From Secundilactobacillus mixtipabuli (GTDB lineage Bacteria; Bacillota; Bacilli; Lactobacillales; Lactobacillaceae), in NCBI RefSeq assembly GCF_002217925.1, contig NZ_BCMF01000005.1, positions 124,001-188,000 on the forward strand: a stretch of 64,000 nt of DNA, written 5' to 3'. The position numbers were made by a program, and so were the translations under genes. Below the pieces are notes generated by a model that had not been told where the DNA came from, searched no databases, and saw only the letters and a list, made by a program, of their open reading frames with translations. Of this stretch, positions 9,931 through 18,158 are shown piece after piece. How positions within the stretch are numbered: position 1 is the stretch's first letter; each line of letters starts with the position of its first letter.

Positions 9931-10617
9931 TTAATAAGCATTGTTAGGCTTAATAATTATTTCAACTGTTTTACAAAGAATATAAAAATCAAAAAGCACA
10001 CCAGACTTTTGAATATATTTGATATCCAATTTAATCATCTCATGAAAACCGACACTGTTTCTGGCAGTGACCTGCCAAAGTCCCGTACATCCAGGTGTAA
10101 CTAACAAGCGTTGTTTATCATACTCAGTATATTGTTTTATCTCTCGCTCCAAGGGTGGTCTAGGACCGACAAGTGCCATATCACCTTTCAAAACATTCAA
10201 AAGCTGTGGTAATTCATCAACGCTATACTTACGTATTATTCGTCCTATATGCGTAATTCTAGGGTCATTTTTCATTTTAAACATTGCGCCATCAACTTCA
10301 TTTTTATCAACAACTTTTTCAAATTTTTTATCTGCATCAACTATCATTGAGCGAAATTTATACATTTTGAAGGGATGACCATTTCTTCCAATCCTTATTT
10401 GCGAATAAAAAACAGGTCCCTTTGAATCATCAATCTTTATCAAAACAGCAACAATCAAAAATACTGGAATTAAGAAAATAAGAGCAATTAAGCTAAATAC
10501 TTTGTCAAAAACTATCTTGATTATTCGATAACCATATCGATGATCAATTTTTTCCTGTTGTAAGACTTGGGGGTCCTCAAGTAAACCTAAATGATTACTT
10601 TTGCTTCCAGCTTGCAT
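9931..10617 (-). CDS. Undecaprenyl-phosphate sugar-1-phosphate transferase (priming glycosyltransferase)
   Basis: A 228-aa member of the bacterial sugar transferase family (Bac_transf, WcaJ/CpsE type). It has a membrane helix near residues 30-55, the motif GPVFYSQIRIGRNGHPFKMYKFRSM region, DELPQLLNVLKGDM, LVGPRPPLEREIKQY and TPGCTGLWQVTARN. It loads the first sugar phosphate onto undecaprenyl phosphate and so starts the repeat unit. The ATG follows AGAGG. It sits between the regulatory front (CpsBCD) and the variable glycosyltransferases, the usual place. Whether the first sugar is glucose or galactose is not shown. Confidence 0.93.
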   Translation of the reverse strand: MQAGSKSNHLGLLEDPQVLQQEKIDHRYGYRIIKIVFDKVFSLIALIFLIPVFLIVAVLIKIDDSKGPVFYSQIRIGRNGHPFKMYKFRSMIVDADKKFEKVVDKNEVDGAMFKMKNDPRITHIGRIIRKYSVDELPQLLNVLKGDMALVGPRPPLEREIKQYTEYDKQRLLVTPGCTGLWQVTARNSVGFHEMIKLDIKYIQKSGVLFDFYILCKTVEIIIKPNNAY

Positions 10618-10640
10618 AGTCTCGTTTTCCTCTTTTCTAG

Positions 10641-11417
10641 CTAAAAATTAAATATATCCAGCCATTTTTTTTCTTTCCTGATTGCATAAATTAAATGAGT
10701 CTTAATTTCCTCTGCATTTATGATTTTCTTCGCATTATTTTCAAAATTATTAGCTGTTTCAAGTCCAAACTCCTGGTTGAGTTTAGAAAAAGCCTCCCTC
10801 ATCTCATAGTTGCGGCCCGGCAAATGATGTGCGTCAGATGCAAACACATAACATTGCCCAGTCTCTATCAGTTGGGCACTAAAATGTTCAACTTTTTTAC
10901 CAAACGTGCCAACATAGCTACTAGCAGTAATCTGTGATAAGCAGCCTTTCTGAAGTAAATCATAAATCAACTCAGGATGTCGCATGATCTTAGTATTCCG
11001 TTCCGGATGAACAATCACCGGCACGATTCCTCGCTGTTGTAGCTGATAGATCATTTCATCAGTATACGCCGGGACATCATCATCTGGGAACTCCAGCATC
11101 AGATACTTGCCACCTTCATCGGCAAACAAGATATCATCTTGATCTAATGCCTTTAACAAATCGCCATTGATTCGAACTTCCTGACCGGGAAAAACCGATA
11201 AGGGAATCTGGTGCTGATTTAACTGGTCTTGAAATTCCGCTGTCAGCCTGATGACATCTTTCTTATGATTGATATACCGGCCATTCATATGATGGGGGGT
11301 TAACAAAGCATGAGTTACACCATTTTGAACGGCTTCACTGGCCAATCTCAACGAAATCTTCATATTAGCTGAACCATCATCAATTCCAGGCAGTAAATGG
11401 CAATGAAGGTCAATCAT
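10641..11417 (-). CDS. cpsB: CpsB/Wzh-type protein-tyrosine phosphatase (PHP domain)
   Basis: The N-terminus MIDLHCHLLPGIDDGS is the metal-binding start of the PHP-type tyrosine phosphatases of Gram-positive capsule clusters. Further metal ligands are visible in LLTPHH, PGQEVRIN, IVHPERN and FASDAHHLPGR. It dephosphorylates the CpsD kinase encoded just upstream (start 12167), controlling polymer length or export. Length 258 aa is typical. The ATG follows GAGGATG. The neighbouring cpsC-cpsD-cpsB order confirms the role. Confidence 0.93.
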   Translation of the reverse strand: MIDLHCHLLPGIDDGSANMKISLRLASEAVQNGVTHALLTPHHMNGRYINHKKDVIRLTAEFQDQLNQHQIPLSVFPGQEVRINGDLLKALDQDDILFADEGGKYLMLEFPDDDVPAYTDEMIYQLQQRGIVPVIVHPERNTKIMRHPELIYDLLQKGCLSQITASSYVGTFGKKVEHFSAQLIETGQCYVFASDAHHLPGRNYEMREAFSKLNQEFGLETANNFENNAKKIINAEEIKTHLIYAIRKEKKWLDIFNF

Positions 11418-11435
11418 CGTATCATCCTCTCAACC

Positions 11436-12167
11436 TTATTGTTCATACCCATAACCATATCCGTAACCATATCCGTAGCCATAACCGTTCTTGGGAGCAA
11501 CATCGTTTAAAACGTATCCCAACAAGTTAGCATGAACCATGGTCAGCAATTCTTTAGAACGTGTAACATCCGCACGTTGTGCAAGACCTTGACGAACCAC
11601 TAGGATCACGCCGTCAACGTGAGCTGATAATACTTGGGTATCTGTCACTTCTAGTAGAGGTGGAACATCAAAAACAACAACGTCATATTCTGACTTTGCA
11701 GCCTCAACAAAATGTTTCATTCGCTGTGAATTTAACAGTTCTGCTGGGTTGGGTGGGATTGGTCCACTGGTGATGACCGTTAGATTATCAATCACATCAG
11801 CATTCGCAATTGAATGAAAATCTACATTGTTAGCTAAAATAGTGGACAAGCCTTGCGTATTGGGTAAAACAAATGTGGCGTGTAAAGTCGGCCGGCGTAA
11901 GTCAGCATCGATGAACAGCACTTTCTTGCCTTGTTGTGCCCAGGTCACGGCGACATTCGCCGATACGGTGGATTTCCCCTCACTCACATCAGAAGAAGTA
12001 AATAATACCGTTTTGATTTCTTTATCGATGCTAGAAAATTCAATGTTCGTCCGAACTGTTCGGAACTGTTCTGCAACCACGTTTTTCGGTTCAACAGCAG
12101 TAACTAATTTAACGCCGTTTTCGATGGAATCGGTTGAAGGGCGTTTTTTATGATGAAATAATGACAT
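11436..12167 (-). CDS. cpsD: CpsD/Wze-type bacterial tyrosine kinase
   Basis: A cytoplasmic BY-kinase. Walker A is in TSSDVSEGKSTVSANVAV, Walker A' in KVLFIDADLRRP, and Walker B in YDVVVFDVPPLLEV. The C-terminus is a tyrosine-glycine tail with seven alternating Tyr residues, the autophosphorylation cluster. The frame extends to 12206, but ATG 12167, placed two bases after the cpsC stop and preceded by TTAGGAGGG, is clearly the start (243 aa). It works with CpsC, which supplies the membrane activator, and with the CpsB phosphatase. The tail is encoded by short tandem repeats that could vary in length. Confidence 0.94.
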   Translation of the reverse strand: MSLFHHKKRPSTDSIENGVKLVTAVEPKNVVAEQFRTVRTNIEFSSIDKEIKTVLFTSSDVSEGKSTVSANVAVTWAQQGKKVLFIDADLRRPTLHATFVLPNTQGLSTILANNVDFHSIANADVIDNLTVITSGPIPPNPAELLNSQRMKHFVEAAKSEYDVVVFDVPPLLEVTDTQVLSAHVDGVILVVRQGLAQRADVTRSKELLTMVHANLLGYVLNDVAPKNGYGYGYGYGYGYGYEQ

Positions 12168-12168
12168 T

Positions 12169-13023
12169 CTAAACCCTCCTAAATTCGCGACTTGTCTGGC
12201 TTTCATTGGGCTTCACAAATCGTTTATTGCCATTAATTTTAATGGTGGCAACGTGCCCCAAATTGATTAGGCCCAATTCATTTTGTAAAAAGTCATCATC
12301 TTTAACAGAAGTATCCGTCAGTTCTTTAATAAAGGCATATCCGGTTCCTACTAATAAACCAACAATAAAGCCAAGTAACACAATCAGTTTAGTATTTGGT
12401 GAAGTCTTACTGTAATCTGGTGTGGCTTTAGAGACCGTTGTTACGTTGTTAATCCGCATCATTGACTTGATTTTAGATTTAAAGACTTTAGCAACTTCGT
12501 TTGCAACTGCTGCCGATTTATTCGGATCATTGGTTTCAACGTTAATCGCAAAAACCTGCGAATTTTGCTGGCTACTTAACGAAATAGCGTTTTTTAGCTC
12601 ACCCACAGTGACAGCATAGGCTCTACCGGTCGATTTATAGATTGCTGGCTTCGCTGCCCGGGCGAGTACTTTTCGCCCCGTTGCGGCATTAGTTCGATAA
12701 ATTGCCTTAGTCGCTGGTCGAACTAATTTTTCTGGATTTGCTAAGTCTTTTTGCGCTTGTTCAAGAATCACTTGGTTCGTCACGATATCTTTATAGGTAC
12801 TGATCATTTGAACATCAGCTTGTTGATTCTGAGCTGCTAGTGCTGGGTTACTATCATCTTTGCGATTAACTAACAGCTGTGTTGTTGCTGTATACTTTGG
12901 TGTCATTGCGAACTCTGAAACCGCAAAGGCAATCAGGCCAAATCCGATTGTCGCAACAATAATGAAAACAAAGTGTTTACGTAAAATGCCGAGCATCCTT
13001 TTTAAATCGATGGTACTTTCCAT
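12169..13023 (-). CDS. cpsC: CpsC/Wzd polysaccharide co-polymerase (Wzz domain)
   Basis: Two transmembrane helices flank an extracellular domain: one near residues 15-37 (FVFIIVATIGFGLIAFAV) and one near 215-235 (KLIVLLGFIVGLLVGTGYAF). The first is followed by PKYTATTQLLVN, the typical Wzz entry. The cytoplasmic tail after the second helix should activate the CpsD kinase. It controls chain length and export of the polysaccharide. The ATG at 13023 follows GGAGG. The stop lies two bases before the cpsD start, so the pair is coupled. Confidence 0.92.
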   Translation of the reverse strand: MESTIDLKRMLGILRKHFVFIIVATIGFGLIAFAVSEFAMTPKYTATTQLLVNRKDDSNPALAAQNQQADVQMISTYKDIVTNQVILEQAQKDLANPEKLVRPATKAIYRTNAATGRKVLARAAKPAIYKSTGRAYAVTVGELKNAISLSSQQNSQVFAINVETNDPNKSAAVANEVAKVFKSKIKSMMRINNVTTVSKATPDYSKTSPNTKLIVLLGFIVGLLVGTGYAFIKELTDTSVKDDDFLQNELGLINLGHVATIKINGNKRFVKPNESQTSREFRRV

Positions 13024-13083
13024 GCTTTTCCTCCGGAGTGGTCTTATTCTGAATTCATACTTTGATGGTGGTAGTGTTCATCA

Positions 13084-14070
13084 CTAATTTTTAGTCGTTA
13101 ATCCTAAATTGCTGCGTAATTCATTAGAAACCCGGGCGCGTTCAGCAGCTGAAACAACCTCAAACGATTGACCGCCTAACATCTTGGTCTTCCCTTGGGC
13201 ATGATCAGACACGGCGTTCTTACCAGCTGTGCGGTACTTCAGTGCTAAGCCCAGCATGTCGCTACGCGTGAGATCGGTCTGCATTTCATCCGAAATGGCA
13301 ATCATGAAATCGTCGTTCAAAACGGTCTTATAGGACACTGACTTCTTCAATAGAGCAGTGATGATCAGCCGCTGACGTTCTTGCCGACCATAATCCCCGC
13401 GAGGATCGTCATATCTCATTCGTGAGAATTTCAGTGTTTTATTACCATTTAAATGATACTTTTGTCCCTTTTGGAACGTGGCACCCAGATAACTAAAAGA
13501 TAGTGGAGATACAACATCCACCCCACCGACTTCATCAATGGCTTTTTCCAATCCACCCATATTAACCAACAGATAATAATCGATTGGCACGTTTAAATAC
13601 TTTTGAACCGTTGAAATGGTCTCTTTAGTACCACCATACGTATATGCTGAGTTAATTTTAGCTGGTGAATATTTTGCATAGCCGGGCAAATTAACTTTCA
13701 TGTCACGGGGTAAACTAACCATGGTCGACTTATTCGTCTTAGGGTTGATGGTCATGACCATGATGGTATCGGTCCGACCCTTATAATTTCGACCCATCGC
13801 CCCGGTATCCGTTCCAAGTAGCAAAATCGAAACGGGCTTCTTTTTAGCGATCACCTGAGAGGCGTCCCGTAATTTTGGTGCGCCAGAGGGTTGATAGATA
13901 ATCTTAGAAGTTTCCGATAGTTTGTGCCAAGCATAGGCAACATAACCACCCGCCGCCACGAAAATAATGGCAATCAACCAAATAAAGAACCGTTTTAGCC
14001 AACGGCGTCGATGATGGTGGTGATGAATATGATTCGTTGCTTGACGTAATTCTTTGTTATCTTCACTCAT
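13084..14070 (-). CDS. LytR-CpsA-Psr (LCP) family glycopolymer ligase
   Basis: A 328-aa protein with a short His/Arg-rich cytoplasmic head (HHHHHRRR), one membrane helix (about residues 29-48) and an extracellular LCP domain: SILLLGTDTG, GRTDTIMVMTINPKT, SLPRDMKVNLPG, KINSAYTYGG, DYYLLVNMGGLEKAIDEVGGVDV, and SRMRYDDPRGDYGRQERQR with the lipid-phosphate binding arginines. LCP enzymes attach wall polymers to peptidoglycan; as first gene of the cluster it probably anchors the polysaccharide, although such genes are often annotated as regulators. The ATG has a GGGAG site. Confidence 0.92.
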   Translation of the reverse strand: MSEDNKELRQATNHIHHHHHRRRWLKRFFIWLIAIIFVAAGGYVAYAWHKLSETSKIIYQPSGAPKLRDASQVIAKKKPVSILLLGTDTGAMGRNYKGRTDTIMVMTINPKTNKSTMVSLPRDMKVNLPGYAKYSPAKINSAYTYGGTKETISTVQKYLNVPIDYYLLVNMGGLEKAIDEVGGVDVVSPLSFSYLGATFQKGQKYHLNGNKTLKFSRMRYDDPRGDYGRQERQRLIITALLKKSVSYKTVLNDDFMIAISDEMQTDLTRSDMLGLALKYRTAGKNAVSDHAQGKTKMLGGQSFEVVSAAERARVSNELRSNLGLTTKN

Positions 14071-14132
14071 GTTTCGTTTTTCTCCCTACCCCCACCCGAA
14101 AAAGATGGGTTCCTTAACAGGATCAATTTTGC

Positions 14133-14162
14133 ATTATAACAATTTCACACGTTATAACCTAA
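14133..14162 (-). promoter_or_regulatory. Promoter candidate of the exopolysaccharide operon
   Basis: On the minus strand an extended -10 box TGTTATAAT ends at 14133, with a weak -35 (TTAGGT) 18 bp upstream. It lies 63 bp before the LCP start. A further TTGACG at about 14183-14188, close to the 8-bp palindrome GTCTAGAC, could belong to a second start. No terminator was found after glucokinase, so readthrough is also possible. Confidence 0.5.
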
Positions 14163-14251
14163 CTATTCTCTATCATTGTCTAGACCGCGTCAAGGCTATA
14201 TAATGATTTAACTACAACTTTTTCTAACTTATACATGAAAAATAGCATTAA

Positions 14252-15211
14252 TCAAATGGAATTTTGTTTCGCATACACGCCAGCGCCAACCATTCCTGCC
14301 CAAGGGCCTAACTGAGCAGGCACAATATCACATACCTCACGGGCAACTTTCAGGGCATGGCCCGCAATCACTTCTTTGGTGGGGCCTAATAACCGTTCAC
14401 CAGCTGCAGCCACGCCACCGCCAATAATGATTCGCTCAGGATTATACAGATTGATGGCCGAAGATAGCCCGTAACCCAAAATTTCGCCGGTCTCCTGCAT
14501 CACCGCTTGTGCAAGCTTATCGCCTTGGTCATAAGCCTCTGAAATCATTCGGGCAGTCAGCTTCGTCTCATCACCTTGGGTCCATTCACTCATCACACTG
14601 GTCTCACCAGCTGCTAGGTGTTCCTGCACCGTTTTAACCATGCCTCTAGCCGAAACATAACGGCCAAGACAGCCAGAACTACCGCAGGCACAGGGACGCC
14701 CGTGACGATACATATTGAGATGACCAAGCTCAGCAGCACTATTGGATTTCCCATACATCATCTGACCGTTAGTAATCATGGCGGCCCCTAACCCGGTTCC
14801 CAGCGTCACCATCAACACATCCTGTTTACCCTTGCCAGCGCCAAGCTGCCACTCACCATAAAGATTGACGCGCACATCGTTATCCATATAAGTTGGCACG
14901 TGAAATTGATCTTCAATCAGCTGAACGACGGGCACGTTGTCCCAGTGCGAAAAATTAGGCGAAAAAATCGACAAGCCCCGTTCAATGTCCATTTGACCAG
15001 GAACGCCGACACCGATTGCCTTGATCTGATCAGAACCGGTCTGGGTTTCTACTAGTAATTTTTTCACCCCAGCAATCAGGTTTGTCATCACGGTTTGACT
15101 GTCAGTTTCTGATTCAGTTGGCACTTTTAATTTAGACTGGACCGTTAAATCAGGGTTGAGCAGCCCGATTTTGATGTTGGTTCCTCCCAGATCGATTCCA
15201 ATGTAGAACAT
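14252..15211 (-). CDS. glcK: Glucokinase, ROK family
   Basis: The protein begins YIGIDLGGTNIKIGLL (phosphate-binding loop), has GTGLGAAMI and the ROK zinc motif CACGSSGCLG, with ELGH just before it. It phosphorylates glucose to glucose-6-phosphate. Length about 319 aa. The frame opens at GTG 15220, but the ATG at 15211 sits at a better distance from AGGTGG and gives the canonical start. It lies between galU and the exopolysaccharide cluster, and could feed UDP-glucose synthesis, although in lactobacilli it is also a general glycolytic enzyme. Confidence 0.92.
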   Translation of the reverse strand: MFYIGIDLGGTNIKIGLLNPDLTVQSKLKVPTESETDSQTVMTNLIAGVKKLLVETQTGSDQIKAIGVGVPGQMDIERGLSIFSPNFSHWDNVPVVQLIEDQFHVPTYMDNDVRVNLYGEWQLGAGKGKQDVLMVTLGTGLGAAMITNGQMMYGKSNSAAELGHLNMYRHGRPCACGSSGCLGRYVSARGMVKTVQEHLAAGETSVMSEWTQGDETKLTARMISEAYDQGDKLAQAVMQETGEILGYGLSSAINLYNPERIIIGGGVAAAGERLLGPTKEVIAGHALKVAREVCDIVPAQLGPWAGMVGAGVYAKQNSI

Positions 15212-15312
15212 AGCTTCCACCTACCTGTAAGCGTTTTTATATTACCTATTATAATACCACCGGCAAGCGCCATTATTTAGCCCGTAAAATAATTGAAATA
15301 TAAGTGAATCAA

Positions 15313-15344
15313 TTAAAAAAGTCCAACTCATTAACGAGTTGGAC
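15313..15344 (-). terminator. Terminator after galU
   Basis: A perfect stem GTCCAACTC/GAGTTGGAC with a 6-base loop at 15321-15344 is followed on the minus strand by six T. A second small hairpin (AATCTGG/CCAGATT, 15351-15368) lies between it and the galU stop. Confidence 0.88.
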
Positions 15345-15371
15345 TGCCGCAATCTGGTTGACCAGATTGAC

Positions 15372-16277
15372 TTATTTTTTATTTGATTGATCTTCCTTGC
15401 GCAGCTTATCAGCCGTATCCAGAATATATTGCCGTAATTCGTCCTTGATTTCGGGATGAGTCAAACCGTATTCCACATTGGTCTTGACATAGCCAAATTT
15501 GTTACCAACATCGAACCGCTGGCCCTTAAATTCATGGGCAAAAACGCGCTGAGTCTGGTTCAAGGTATCAATGGCATCCGTCAACTGGATTTCGCCACCC
15601 TTACCAGGCTTCTGATTAGCCAGAATATCAAAGATTTCTGGTGTCAGCAGGTAGCGGCCAATGATAGCCAGGTCACTAGGTGCATCTTCCACAGCGGGTT
15701 TTTCAACGAAACGGTTAACGTTATATAAATCAGTATCAACTTTGTTTTGAGGATCGATGACACCGTAGGCAGACACTTCATCGTGTGGCACTTTCTTGAC
15801 GGCCAGAATGGATGAATGGGTCTTCTCGTATTCGTTGATCAGCTGCTTGGTCAAAGGCACCTTATCGTTCATCAAGTCATCACCGAGCATGACCACGAAT
15901 GGTTCGTCGGCGATAAATGACTTGGCGTAACGAATCGCATCGCCTAGGCCATTAGGATAGGGCTGGCGAATGTAGTAAAGGTTCATGCCGGCAGCGGCAG
16001 TGGTCTCTTGAACCAGCTTTAGCAGCTGAGTCTTGCCCTTTTCTTTCAGGTTTTGTTCGAGCTCAGGCGCTGAATCGAAATGGTCTTCGATGGAACGCTT
16101 ACCCTTACCTTCAATAATCAGAATATCTTCGATGCCGCTTGCTTTGGCTTCTTCCACAATGAATTGAATCGTTGGCTTATCAACGATGGGTAACATTTCC
16201 TTGGCAAGTGCCTTAGTTGCTGGTAGGAACCGGGTTCCAAGACCAGCCGCTGGGATGACGGCTTTACGTACTTTCAT
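15372..16277 (-). CDS. galU: UTP-glucose-1-phosphate uridylyltransferase
   Basis: GalU makes UDP-glucose from UTP and glucose-1-phosphate, the precursor for exopolysaccharide, teichoic acid glycosylation and UDP-galactose. The sequence has the nucleotidyltransferase start [19 protein letters not shown], then [33 protein letters not shown] and [14 protein letters not shown]. Length 301 aa is normal. The ATG follows GAGGAG. Its location next to glucokinase and the polysaccharide cluster fits precursor supply. Confidence 0.96.
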   Translation of the reverse strand: MKVRKAVIPAAGLGTRFLPATKALAKEMLPIVDKPTIQFIVEEAKASGIEDILIIEGKGKRSIEDHFDSAPELEQNLKEKGKTQLLKLVQETTAAAGMNLYYIRQPYPNGLGDAIRYAKSFIADEPFVVMLGDDLMNDKVPLTKQLINEYEKTHSSILAVKKVPHDEVSAYGVIDPQNKVDTDLYNVNRFVEKPAVEDAPSDLAIIGRYLLTPEIFDILANQKPGKGGEIQLTDAIDTLNQTQRVFAHEFKGQRFDVGNKFGYVKTNVEYGLTHPEIKDELRQYILDTADKLRKEDQSNKK

Positions 16278-16421
16278 GTTTAGAATCTCCTCTAAAATAG
16301 GTTTGTATGCTGTTACAGCTACCTTTCATTTTACACTATGTGGTGTTAAAAAGGACTTAAATTTAATAATTTATCACCTTGAGCGATTTTAAGTCACCAA
16401 TCAGTCTGATGACTCCAGCCG

Positions 16422-17333
16422 TTAATCGTGCTCGGCTTCATCTAATTGCTGAAAAATTTCTCGCACCCACTGACTGTCGCCACCGTTTGGGGTTTCACTC
16501 TCCAACATAGCGTACCGTTGCTTAGGGAACTCATACCAGTCATGGGTTTCCAGCTCGTGAAGCATCGCATCCGTACCTTGTTCGATACCACGAATAATCC
16601 GCCTAACATGATCAGGCCGTAAGTAGCCCCGCTTTTGGATAAAGGTAAAGAAAGCCGTCAGCGCTGGTTTAAGCATGGTATAATCCGACTTTTTAAAAAG
16701 CAGGCCAGGGAAAAAGTGCTCCAGTAGCCCGGCCACATCATTCATGCCGGTATTTTTAATCGTTTTGCGTTGACGATTATACAACGCATCCGCAAAGATC
16801 ATCACGTAAAGCTGCAACTCGGCCGCGTCCACTTTTTTTAACAAAGGCTCACACTCCGGCGAGTCAACAAAGGCTTCAAACCACTGGTCAACGTATTGCC
16901 GAACCGAATTGCTGGTGGCCTGCTGCCATTCTGGCAATGATTCTTCAGCACCATAGGGCAGTAAATACGCCGTAGTCACCGGCAACATCAGGGTCGTTAG
17001 CTGGTCATCATCCATATCAAGGCGACCACCCTTGGCTTCAAACAGCAAAAAAGTCGTCATCGATTCGTAAATTTTGGCGGTCTGCAGGACAGGCATTTCT
17101 TCTTGATACGCACTGCTTAAAAAACGGTAAAGACCGCGGTGAAGGCTACCCGCATTCCACTGAGCAAAGGGCACGTTGATTTTTTGAGCCATTAATTTAA
17201 AAAGTCCCCGAACGGCAATCTTCGATAAATCCAAATCAAAAAAGTCGACAAGCTCATGCTGGCGCAAAAATTTAACGCAGGCGCCCCATTCACGCCGAAA
17301 ATCCTGTTCATATGTCATTGCTTGATTACTCAT
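16422..17333 (-). CDS. Hypothetical protein, function not recognised
   Basis: A soluble, acidic protein of about 303 aa with no signal peptide, no membrane segment and no motif I can name. It is rich in aromatic and charged residues (for example FFDLDLSKIAVRGLFKLM and LLEHFFPGLLFKK) and looks mostly helical. The frame opens at ATG 17345, but ATG 17333 has GGAG six bases upstream and is preferred. It stands alone between galU and the CopY-type regulator, in the same direction. Codon use matches its neighbours, so it is probably a real lineage-specific gene. Confidence 0.75.
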   Translation of the reverse strand: MSNQAMTYEQDFRREWGACVKFLRQHELVDFFDLDLSKIAVRGLFKLMAQKINVPFAQWNAGSLHRGLYRFLSSAYQEEMPVLQTAKIYESMTTFLLFEAKGGRLDMDDDQLTTLMLPVTTAYLLPYGAEESLPEWQQATSNSVRQYVDQWFEAFVDSPECEPLLKKVDAAELQLYVMIFADALYNRQRKTIKNTGMNDVAGLLEHFFPGLLFKKSDYTMLKPALTAFFTFIQKRGYLRPDHVRRIIRGIEQGTDAMLHELETHDWYEFPKQRYAMLESETPNGGDSQWVREIFQQLDEAEHD

Positions 17334-17476
17334 CGCTTTCTCCATTCCTACCTATTTAGCCGTTTACGCATATATTATCACAATCTTACAGCAGTTCTAG
17401 CCATCCGCTGCCACATTCGACTGAATTATTAGCGAAGTTTAATTCTTCATGCCTTTTGAGCTATTGTCAGATAAAC

Positions 17477-17507
17477 AAAAAAAGTTATCAGTCAGTTGGC
17501 TGATAAC
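17477..17507 (-). terminator. Terminator after the CopY-type regulator
   Basis: Stem GTTATCAG/CTGATAAC (17484-17507) followed on the minus strand by seven T, seven bases past the regulator stop. Confidence 0.85.
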
Positions 17508-17513
17508 CCTTTA

Positions 17514-17960
17514 TTACGATTCACATTGTTCACCATTTGGCAGACAGTCACAAGACACCTCTTTAGGTGCCGTTTTCGCTTTTTCACTTAACGCTGCCTG
17601 CAGTTTTTCAATATCAGTTTGCGTCAACGTCACATGCTCAACTAGGTTCAGCAATGTGGCGCCCTTCTTCATGGCACAAAGGTGGTCAAAAAGCTGTTCC
17701 GCTGAACCGTTCATGGCATCTGACTCACTGATCGTCGCCGTATAAAGGAACCGCCGATCCTGTTTTTCAGTGGTCAGCAACCCCTTTTTCACTAACCGCC
17801 GCAATAACGTTTTGATGGTCGAGTCCGACCATGACCGCTTGGCTTGCAGCAGATCAATCAATTCACGGGAATAAAGTTTGCCCTTGGTCCAGACGATGCG
17901 CATGAGTTCCCACTCTGATGGCGTAATTTCCTGGATCGAACTTTGTAATGATTCGCTCAT
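17514..17960 (-). CDS. copY: CopY/BlaI-family copper-responsive repressor
   Basis: The N-terminal winged helix reads TPSEWELMRIVWTKGKLYSRE and SDSTIKTLLRRLVKKGLL, diagnostic of the BlaI/MecI/CopY family. The C-terminus carries a cysteine hook CDCLPNGEQC followed by ES, close to the CopY metal motif CxCx4-5CxC but with six residues between and the last cysteine replaced by serine. The frame runs back to 18029, yet ATG 17960 has an ideal GGAGGGG site and follows a perfect cop box. The regulator probably represses itself and releases DNA with Cu(I). No copper ATPase or chaperone lies next to it. Confidence 0.85.
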   Translation of the reverse strand: MSESLQSSIQEITPSEWELMRIVWTKGKLYSRELIDLLQAKRSWSDSTIKTLLRRLVKKGLLTTEKQDRRFLYTATISESDAMNGSAEQLFDHLCAMKKGATLLNLVEHVTLTQTDIEKLQAALSEKAKTAPKEVSCDCLPNGEQCES

Positions 17961-17975
17961 ATTATCCCCTCCGTT

Positions 17976-17985
17976 TACAGTTGTA
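17976..17985. promoter_or_regulatory. CopY operator (cop box)
   Basis: TACAGTTGTA matches the lactic-acid-bacterial cop box TACANNTGTA exactly. It lies between the copY promoter and ribosome binding site, about 6-15 bases after the predicted start of transcription, a position suited to autorepression. Confidence 0.8.
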
Positions 17986-17997
17986 CACACTAAATGA

Positions 17998-18025
17998 ATT
18001 TTAACAGGTTCCCCGATTAAGTCAA
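17998..18025 (-). promoter_or_regulatory. copY promoter
   Basis: On the minus strand, TTGACT and TAAAAT separated by 16 bp, directly upstream of the cop box. Confidence 0.75.
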
Positions 18026-18083
18026 CCATTCAACTCTATTATACCGCACACCATGACCCGGTCTATACCTGGAGTCAATTCAG

Positions 18084-18111
18084 TTGTCATAGTCAATTAT
18101 CTCCGTATAAT
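18084..18111 (+). promoter_or_regulatory. gap promoter and 5' hairpin
   Basis: TTGTCA and TATAAT spaced by 16 bp. Transcription should begin near 18118-18121, so the transcript would open with the stem-loop AGTTGCC/GGCGACT (18121-18138), followed by AAGGAGG. A hairpin at the very 5' end often stabilises mRNA. Confidence 0.75.
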
Positions 18112-18158
18112 AAGCTTGAAAGTTGCCCTCAGGCGACTCAATAAGGAGGAGATTGATC

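Noticed and set aside
11440..11500. Short tandem repeats as a CRISPR-like or independent repeat array
   Set aside because: They are codons of the Tyr-Gly tail of CpsD; no spacer structure. No CRISPR array was seen anywhere in the window.
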